Shown here piece by piece: positions 56,869 through 64,000 of a stretch of DNA of 64,000 nt. Numbering within the stretch: position 1 is the first letter of the stretch; every line of letters starts with the position of its first letter. The translations under genes and the position numbers were made by a program. The DNA is from Pyricularia pennisetigena. Its lineage: Eukaryota > Ascomycota > Sordariomycetes > Magnaporthales > Pyriculariaceae. Below the pieces are notes generated by a model. That model had not been told where the DNA came from, did not search any database, and worked only from the letters and a program-made list of their open reading frames with translations. Where the stretch lies: positions 2,146,909 through 2,210,908 of the forward strand of contig NC_043743.1 in the NCBI RefSeq assembly GCF_004337985.1. Direction: 5' to 3'.

Positions 56869-59315
56869 ATGCGTCTGAACCGGGCTTTCCACTTCATTGC
56901 CACGGCGTCCACTGCCGTCCAGGCTGCTCTTACCTGGAAGAATGTCAAATTTGGCGGCGGAGGCGGCTTCACACCTGGAATCGTCTTCCACCCGACGGCA
57001 AAGGGCGTTGCGTACGCGCGAACCGACATCGGGGGTCTTTACAGGCTCAACGCCGATGATTCTTGGACGCCAGTGACGGACACGCTCGCAACCAATGCTG
57101 GATGGTGTGTTGGTCCATAGCGATTGTCCAACCATTGAAGGGTCGAATCTGTGCTAATTCACAAACATGTCCAGGAACCGCTGGGGTGTTGACGCAGTAG
57201 CAGTGGATGCCAAAGACCCGAAAAAGGTATATGCGGCCGTGGGGCTCTATACCAACAGCTGGGATCCGAGCAATGGCGCCATCATCCGCAGCTCCGATCA
57301 GGGTGCGACATGGTCGGTCAGCACCTTACCCTTTAAGGTCGGTGGCAATATGCCCGGCCGCGGAATGGGCGAAAGACTAGCTGTCGATCCGAACAACTCT
57401 AAAATCCTGTTCTTCGGAGCTCGGAGTGGCAACGGTCTTTGGAAGAGCGCCGACGGCGGAGTGACGTTTACCAAAGTCACGTCATTTACTGCAGTTGGTA
57501 CCTATGTGGCCGACCCCAACGACGCAAACGGATACAACAGGTGAGGAACAGTCGCTGTCATGACACGGTCTTTCAGCCATAAAAGCTTGCTAATTTCGTG
57601 GCCATGATAAACTCGGGCAGTGACATCCAAGGTCTGGCTTGGGTGACCTTTGATAGCACGTCTCCCAAACTGTCGAGTGGCGCAACATCGAGGATTTTTG
57701 TTGGCACAGCCGACAAGACCACTTCTGTCTATGTGTCTAACGACGGCGGGGACACCTGGAGCGCCGTGGCTGGCCAGCCGACAGGATTCTTGCCGCACAA
57801 GTGTAAGCTGCAGCCCACCGAGAAGGCACTGTACATCTCGTACAGTGACGGAAGCGGCCCCTTTGACGGAACCGCTGGAGGAGTTTACCGCTACGACCTC
57901 AACACCTCAAACTGGAAGAACATTACACCTGTCTCGGGTGCAGACTTGACTTATGGTTTTGGTGGAATTGGCGTGGATATGAAAAACCCAGGAACCATCG
58001 TGGTGGCTTCACTCAACTCGTGGTGGCCTGATGCTCAGATCTTCCGTTCCAGAGACTCCGGAGCTACATGGTCGAGACTGTGGGAGTGGAAAAACTATCC
58101 CGAAATGAACCAGTACTACTCTATAAGTGCAGAAAAGGCGCCCTGGATAGAGTCTGGCCATCTTTCGAGGGACTCGAAGCGCCTTGGCTGGATGATCGAG
58201 GCCCTTGAAATCGACCCTGTTGATCCTGACCATTGGCTTTACGGTACGTAAAACGGCTGTATGAGCAAGACTATACTGAGGCTGCTGTACTGACAGTAAT
58301 GGCAGGAACTGGTCTCACGATATTTGGTGGGCATGACTTGACCAAGTGGGACACGGTTCACAACATCTCGATTCACTCTTTGGCAGACGGTGTCGAAGAA
58401 ACGGCAGTCTTGGAGATGGCTTCAGCGCCTGGTGGGTCCGAGCTACTGACGGCAATTGGAGACATTACTGGATTCACATACAAAACCGCGGCGGACCTGA
58501 AGACGTCTCCGAAGAAGCAGTGGCTGGACCCGAGCTGGGTGACAACTTCAGGAGTTGACTACGCCGGAAACAAGCCTTCTGTCGTCGCCCGCGTTGGGCA
58601 GACGGAAGGGTCGCCCATGCTCGCAGTGTCATCGGATGGCGGTGACAACTGGGTCGCTCATCCAGGCGCTGACAATACAACTCAGGGCGGAGTGATTGCC
58701 TTCTCTGCTGACGCCGAGACCATCCTGTGGGCATCTGCGAATCGCGGCCTTCTTCGTTCTCAGAACCAGGGGTCGTTCTCTGCCGTCACGGGGCTGGGAA
58801 GCTTGGCAGGAACAATGGCTGTCGCGGCAGACAGGCGCAAGGCGGGTGTATTCTACACCGGGTCTTCTGGATCTGGGGCCCTCTATGTGTCCTCGGACGC
58901 TGGGGCTACATTTGCACGTGCTGCAGGTTCGCTTGGATCGGCCTCGGGAATACGCTACGTTGCCGCACACCCTCGTGTTGAGGGCACGGTCTTTGTATCC
59001 ACCAACGCGGGCGTCTACAAGAGTTCTGACTTTGGTGCAACCTTCCAAACCGTGCCGGGCTTGACAGATACGCAACACATTGGCCTTGGAATGGGGACTG
59101 GCAACTCTTGGACGCTGTATGCCTTTGGTAATGGGCCGGCAGGTCAGAGGCTGTATGCTAGCGCGAAAGCCGGCACTGGGCCTTGGACTGATATCCAAGG
59201 CGATCGCCAAGGTTTCGGTAATATGGCAAACTGTCGCATTGCGGGTAGTGGCAACGTTCCTGGCGCCGTGTATGTTGGCACCAACGGCCGCGGTGTCTTT
59301 ATGGCCACAAGCTGA
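56869..59315 (+). CDS. Secreted GH74 xyloglucanase (endo- or reducing-end-specific)
   Basis: Four exons: 56869-57104, 57175-57540, 57621-58243 and 58306-59315. Introns are 70, 80 and 62 bp, all in phase, giving 744 residues. Residues 1-19 form a signal peptide (TASTAVQAA). The rest is the twin seven-bladed propeller of GH74, with many S-D-G/Q-G-A-T-W blade motifs (SSDQGATWS, SNDGGDTWS, SRDSGATWS). Asp53 in YARTDIGG and Asp461 in IGDITGF are the probable catalytic pair; their spacing (408) fits characterised GH74 enzymes. No CBM1 is present, and the protein ends right after the last blade (NGRGVFMATS). It cuts the beta-1,4-glucan backbone of xyloglucan outside the cell. Whether it acts endo or at chain ends depends on loops that cannot be judged here. 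It is divergent from GH2 and upstream of the Sip1-family gene. Confidence 0.94.
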
Positions 59316-59791
59316 GCTTCATTTCACTGATTACCAGAACAAAAAAAAAAAAAAAAAAAAGTGGGGGAGTTCACTCGCGAAGCAGGTTCTTGGTAAATCA
59401 TGAAACTGAACAGCAGGTCGATTGCCTTCGTTTTTTGTGATCTGGGCGATAGGTAGCTTTTAATGTGAACCCGTCTATCGAAACCTGACCGAGACACACA
59501 CACAGCCTGCCACCGGTTCATGCACTGTACATGACATAGCAACTCACACGGTACACCTCGTATTCCCCTCACGGTTTCCTTGCTTCTCAATAAACTTGAC
59601 AGCTCATCTGCTTCTTTCCTTACATTACTTATTGACATCTGAAATTTCTGACGAGCTTCAAGAGGCCCCCAGGTACGCTACCCGCCGCGTGGTTGATTGC
59701 GTCACAGCCCTCCAGCCCATACACTGTACTGGACCGAACCACCATCAGCAAACCATCAGCGCAGTGTACCCGTAGCAGACGACAGACAAAC
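59316..59791. other. Intergenic region between GH74 and Sip1-family genes
   Basis: 476 bases with a poly-A run at 59340-59360 in the GH74 3' region. They probably hold the GH74 3' end and the promoter of the next gene. Confidence 0.55.
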
Positions 59792-62590
59792 ATGGCGCAG
59801 TGGAAATCATCCATCGTCACTTGCGATCCGCCTCTGGGATCAGCCACAATACTGAAGGAGAAAGACGCGACCTTCACCGTGGGTGTGCCGGCTCTGGAAT
59901 TGGAGCACGGTGGCGTCATCAATGGCGTCTGCATCTGGCACAACTACGGGGAGACGTGGAGCGAGCTACCTCTACGGGAACACAAGACGCGCCTCGTGAG
60001 CTCGGATCAGCAGGACCGCCGGCTTTTCCGGGGCTCGATGCCTCGTTTGCCGGAGAAGTCGAATTTCAGGTTCACGCTGCGGCTCGAGACGGACACCAAC
60101 CGGACCTTGTGGATCAAAGACCTCCAGGGTATCGAGGATGGGGAGGTGTTCTTCCAGTCTGCCGGGTTTCCAAGCCGAGATGTCGGTCACTACCTTGAAG
60201 GAATCACCGAGTCGGGCTTCACGGCGTCTATCGTCGGGCAGAAGGACAAAATCGCCGACTGCATGGTCTGGAATCTCGCGGCGCCCATCCCACCAGCCCA
60301 GGGGCCAGAGTCTGGACGGACTAGCAGAAGGCTGGGTAAGCCGGACTGCGCGCTGTGGTTTGCGACTGTACGGCATAATCTGAATTGGTTTGGTCCCAGA
60401 CAAGGGGCGGATTTCATGCAGCTGGACAAAGAAGCAGTGCTCGTGTCTTTCCTGAGAAGGGACGGCTTCCACGTCGTCCTGCTTCCGGTCTGCGGCCTTG
60501 ATAATTGCATCACGACACTGGTCACGGATCACGAGGGTGCCCTGGTTGCCACGTCCAGGAACGAAGAAGAAGAACATGATGGCCAGGCTCGCATGCTCGT
60601 GTCTGTCGCGGTAGACTTTGAGCAGGCGTTGAGTAGCGTCATGGCAGAGGCGAAGCGGATGGCTTCTTCCAAGCTCCACAACGGGAACGGGCACCAGAAT
60701 GGTCATTCGCAAAATGGAGGCCCTAAACACTCTTTGACCAAGGTCGCGGCGCCACTCGATGACTGGAACGATGGTTTTGCATATTGCACATGGAACAGCC
60801 TTGGCCAGGATCTCAGTCAAGACAAGATTCTGGGCGCCCTGACTAGACTCTCCGAGAGTGGAGTCAACATAACCAACTTGATCATCGATGACAATTGGCA
60901 GTCCCTCGACGGCGACAGGTCAGATGCGTCTCGCCGCCGCTGGGAACGGTTCGAGGCGAACCAGGAAGGGTTTCCACATGGCCTCAAGGGGCTCATATCA
61001 GAGATTCGAAAACAAAACCCGCATATTCGCAACATTGCCATGTGGCATGGCATCTTTGGCTACTGGGGCGGAATGTCACCCAGCGGTGAGATAGCCGGCA
61101 AATACAAAATGCGGAAAATACAGCTGCGAGACGAGGCAGAAGTTCAGCCAAAAGATTTCGACTTTTACACGGTTGACGGCAAAGATGTCTACAGAATGTA
61201 CGACGACTTTTACAGCTTCCTTGCCGACTGCGGCGTCAGCGCCGCCAAGGTCGACACCCAGGGCTTTCTCGACTATCCGGCACATGCCCAAGACCGGAAG
61301 AACCTCATCAGGCCCTACCAGGACGCCTGGACCGCAGCGGCCGACAAGCACTTTGGCGGCCGTGCCATTGCCTGCATGGCCCAAACTCCCCAGTCAATCT
61401 TGCACTCGCTCGTGCAGCAGGGACCCAAAGAGGGCCCCAAGCTCATGGCGCGCAACTCGGACGACTTTTTCCCCGACGAGGTCGAGTCGCACACGTGGCA
61501 CGTCTTTTGCAACGCCCACAACGCGCTCCTTATGCGCCACCTCGGCGTCCTCTTGGACTGGGACATGTTCCAGACCACGACGCCAAAGTACGCCGCGCTG
61601 CACGCCGCGGCCAGGTCCATGTCCGGCGGTCCGATATACATCACGGACGCGCCGGGCGACCACGACCTGCAACTAATCAAGCAGATGACGGCCCAGACGG
61701 CGGATGGGAGGACCATCGCGCTCCGGTCCGATGAGGCCGGCAGGACCTTGTGGCCATATGGAGGACACGGCGCGCAGAGGCTGCTCCGGGTGCGGAGTGG
61801 CCACCAAGACGTGGGCATGCTAGGTGTCTTCAACGTGTGCAATCGAGGTAGCCTGCTGGGCGAGCAGGTCAGGCTCGCCGACTTTTTTGATGGGCAAAAG
61901 GCCAGCGAGGGCAATTTTGTCATCTCCCGCTTCAGCACGGGTGAGATGATAGCACCAGCCGACCAAGAGACGGTGATTGAGATCGGGCTGGAAGAGGGTG
62001 GCTTTGAGCTATTCACGGCCTACCCTATCACGAAGCTTGGCGGACTCGCCGTCGCGACACTGGGACTCGTGGGAAAGATGGCTTCAGCCGCCGCGTTGTC
62101 GCGTGTGAGCTACTCTGAGTATCTTGGAGACCATGGACCGGCCGGCGTTGAAATGTCTGTCTCCTTGAAGGCTCTAGGGACCCTAGGTACGTTTTTGTTT
62201 GATCCCCTTGTAGCAGCTGCTCCGTCTTCCAAACTCTTTGCGGTTTTTGAGTGCTGACAGCGCCATCCCGACTTAGGTATATTTGCGCGGTCTTCCAATC
62301 TGGAAGACACGCGAACGGTCGCCGTAAAGAGCATTGTTGCCATGGACAAGCCCGTCTCCAACCCGCACACGTTTTCTTCCACGGGCAGCCAAGGCGAGAT
62401 CAGGCTGGACTTGGAGTCTCTGTCGATTGAGCTCGGGCTCGACTCTTGCTATCGGGACGAATCCACTGTCGATCTGGCCATTGTGCTCCAGTTCGAGGAA
62501 GACATTACAAGATCGGACGGCAGCGTGGTGGAAACCTCCAGCCCAGAGGCAGCAGTTGCGTGGCGCTGGTGGCGTTGTACCATTCTGTAG
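59792..62590 (+). CDS. GH36-like alpha-galactosidase / raffinose synthase (Sip1) family protein
   Basis: Two exons, 59792-62186 and 62277-62590, with a 90-bp intron (GTACGT..TTAG), giving 902 residues. The start ATG at 59792 has a good context (AAACATGG); the frame is open further upstream but without a family-like sequence. There is no signal peptide, so it is probably cytosolic. Residues about 1-300 form the N-terminal beta domain. A Gly/Asn/His/Gln-rich insert (NGNGHQNGHSQNGG) lies near residues 297-310. The barrel follows, with LIIDDNWQSLDGD, KVDTQG (Asp488, probable nucleophile) and RNSDDFFP (Asp557/558, probable acid/base). In plants this family includes raffinose and stachyose synthases and alkaline alpha-galactosidases; fungal members are more likely alpha-galactosidases. 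The C-terminus ends in a small beta domain. It lies 476 bases after GH74 on the same strand. Confidence 0.92.
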
Positions 62591-63136
62591 GGGCCGGTAG
62601 GGGTAGTATACGCAATTTGCTTTTGGCTTTTTTTTTCTCTTTCTTTTTGTTGTTTGTTAAAAAAACGGGACGGATATACTTTTCTAATCCGGGTAATGGT
62701 TAATAAAGCTGTACTATATCGACATTCGGAGGGTTAAAAAGGTGTTTCTGCCGCAGATTCAGTGTATGGGCTCAATGGGATAGTTTTAAAGAAAAATGCT
62801 ATTTCCGTTGGCAATGGAAAGTGCAGCTTCTCAGTTCTTCAGGATCCATGGGTCGATGATATTCCTTGCCCACAATCTCAAGCGGTATGCATGGCACTGG
62901 TTGCATCTCCCATTCACAAGACGAAATGCCCAACGCTTATCTATGTTTATTCTCTAGAGGCGCTTTCGAACCGGCAAGGATAAGTCTTTTTTTTCCTTCA
63001 AAGTTGTGCTTCTCATCATCAAGATATAGGTCAACGTCCAGTTGTTGGTCGAGGCCATTTGCTGTCAATGTTCGGCCATATGGTGAAACACTCCAGATTT
63101 GACAGCCATTTTTCTTTTTTTTTTTCCATGATGCCC
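62591..63136. other. Convergent intergenic region
   Basis: About 545 bases between the Sip1-family stop and the small minus-strand ORF. T-rich 3' sequence follows the stop (62623-62660). No gene is firmly supported. A minus-strand open frame at 62937-63140 has a weakly protein-like stretch but no convincing splice link to the ORF at 63137-63439. Confidence 0.45.
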
Positions 63137-63439
63137 TCAAGAAGGACGTTGGACCTCTTCCCAGATAGGAAATCCATTCTCGGTCGTGTATTCATTGACC
63201 CGTTCCAGCAAGCGCTTGAGCGTTTTGATCTGGGGCCCCATGCGGTCGTAGGCCTCGTCCATGGCGAGCTCGGTCTCCAGACTGCCTTCTGACTCGACCA
63301 CCTTCTCGTTGGGGGACTGGTTGGTTATGTGCCATCTGAAATCTGCCAGAGCCATCTCCATGTTGGCGAAGCCGTCGTGGAAGCGCAGCGCTGCCTGGCC
63401 GAGCGCCACTAGAAATTCTTCAAATGGCTTAGAGGACAT
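63137..63439 (-). CDS. Small uncharacterised protein
   Basis: Single-exon ORF of 100 residues starting MSSKPFEEFLVALGQAALRF. Codon third positions are mostly G or C, as in the neighbouring genes, while the flanking DNA is AT-rich; this supports coding. The sequence is mainly helical and acidic, with no signal peptide or membrane segment. I do not recognise a family. It could be one exon of a larger gene, but no clear donor was found before the stop. Confidence 0.55.
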   Translation of the reverse strand: MSSKPFEEFLVALGQAALRFHDGFANMEMALADFRWHITNQSPNEKVVESEGSLETELAMDEAYDRMGPQIKTLKRLLERVNEYTTENGFPIWEEVQRPS

Positions 63440-64000
63440 GTTTTGTGTCAGGAAAAATAAATTTGGTGGTTTGATGAGAGGCTTTGTTTTTCAGATTTGC
63501 AGTTTGTCTTGTGGGATGAAGCTTTGGAAAAGAGAGAGGGTGAGAATATAGGAGCAAACCGACCGGCTGAGAATTTATATGCTTGTGTCCAAGGAGAGGG
63601 ATTTGTTTTTTTTTTCTTTCTCTTTGTTTTTCTGATGGCAGTCAGCATCTTCACATACATTTATGACACGGAAAAAGAGTAGAGCCATGTTTTGTTTGTC
63701 GCTCACTACAAAGCCAGAGACTGCCAAGATTAGCCATTCGACAAAAGTGATAGCAGTGCTAGTCATTTGCACGATATCTGGTGTTGTTCCCTCATGTCCC
63801 CAGAGACTTGTGGATAAGGAGTAACTAAGATTTTGTTTGACTTTTACATTTTCCAATTGAAGATTAATACCTGAGATCTTAATTCCTATGTTTTGGCGAG
63901 CATTCCAGCTTTGAAAGACGACAGTGAGTTGGTGTTGACTTTGGTTCCGTCGTCTAGAAAGCCTGCCTTGGTCTCTGCATGTATATTCCCGTGAGGCTTA
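63440..64000. other. Right flank, no gene seen
   Basis: AT-rich sequence with a T run at 63606-63617, probably the upstream region of the small minus-strand ORF. No open frame looks coding. Confidence 0.5.

Noticed and set aside
59972..60820. 282-codon minus-strand open frame
   Set aside because: It is antisense to the Sip1-family exon, with no start context, splice signals or recognisable family.
62937..63140. Minus-strand frame as a second exon of the small gene at 63137-63439
   Set aside because: It has some protein-like stretches, but no usable donor or acceptor links it to the upstream ORF.

Overview
This window is nuclear DNA from a filamentous ascomycete, most likely a sordariomycete. 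Short introns (60-130 bp) carry GTRNGT-type donors and CTAAC-like branch sites. Coding DNA is compact and GC-rich, and the gene content is typical of this group (MLP1/TPR, HIR1, a Saf4/CCDC130-type splicing factor, a fungal CIA30-like protein, Crh-type GH16, GH74). Recurring TAGGTA/TACCTA motifs in the non-coding DNA recall Magnaporthales intergenic sequence; that placement is an inference. There are no prokaryotic features, no CRISPR array, no recognisable intact transposon, and no RNA gene that I could support.

Layout. 1.6-7.9 kb (+): MLP1/TPR nuclear-basket coiled-coil protein, three exons. 8.5-10.8 kb (-): secreted carboxylesterase with a C-type-lectin-like N-terminal domain. 10.8-16.4 kb: no gene seen. 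16.5-17.6 kb (+): GPI-anchored Crh/Utr2-type GH16 transglycosylase. 19.3-21.4 kb (-): uncharacterised gene with an in-frame amber codon that could also be the end of a 99-nt intron. 22.3-25.8 kb (-): HIR1 histone chaperone subunit, divergent from the Saf4/CCDC130-like splicing factor (26.4-27.6 kb, +). 27.8-29.3 kb (-): CIA30-domain protein with an unusually long first intron. 29.3-34.7 kb: no gene. 34.7-35.9 kb (-): bZIP transcription factor with a very short zipper. 35.9-52.2 kb: 16 kb without a supportable gene, including a 985-base assembly gap.

The right end is a carbohydrate-active group. A GH2 beta-galactosidase (52.2-55.5 kb, -) is divergent from a secreted GH74 xyloglucanase (56.9-59.3 kb, +). 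That is followed in the same direction by a GH36-like alpha-galactosidase/raffinose synthase (Sip1) family protein (59.8-62.6 kb). The three could cooperate in using galactosylated xyloglucan and galactosides, with GH74 cutting outside the cell and the two galactosidases acting inside. A small uncharacterised ORF (63.1-63.4 kb, -) closes the window.

Exon structures were worked out by hand from splice signals and reading-frame phase. All joined models listed with high confidence keep frame across every junction.
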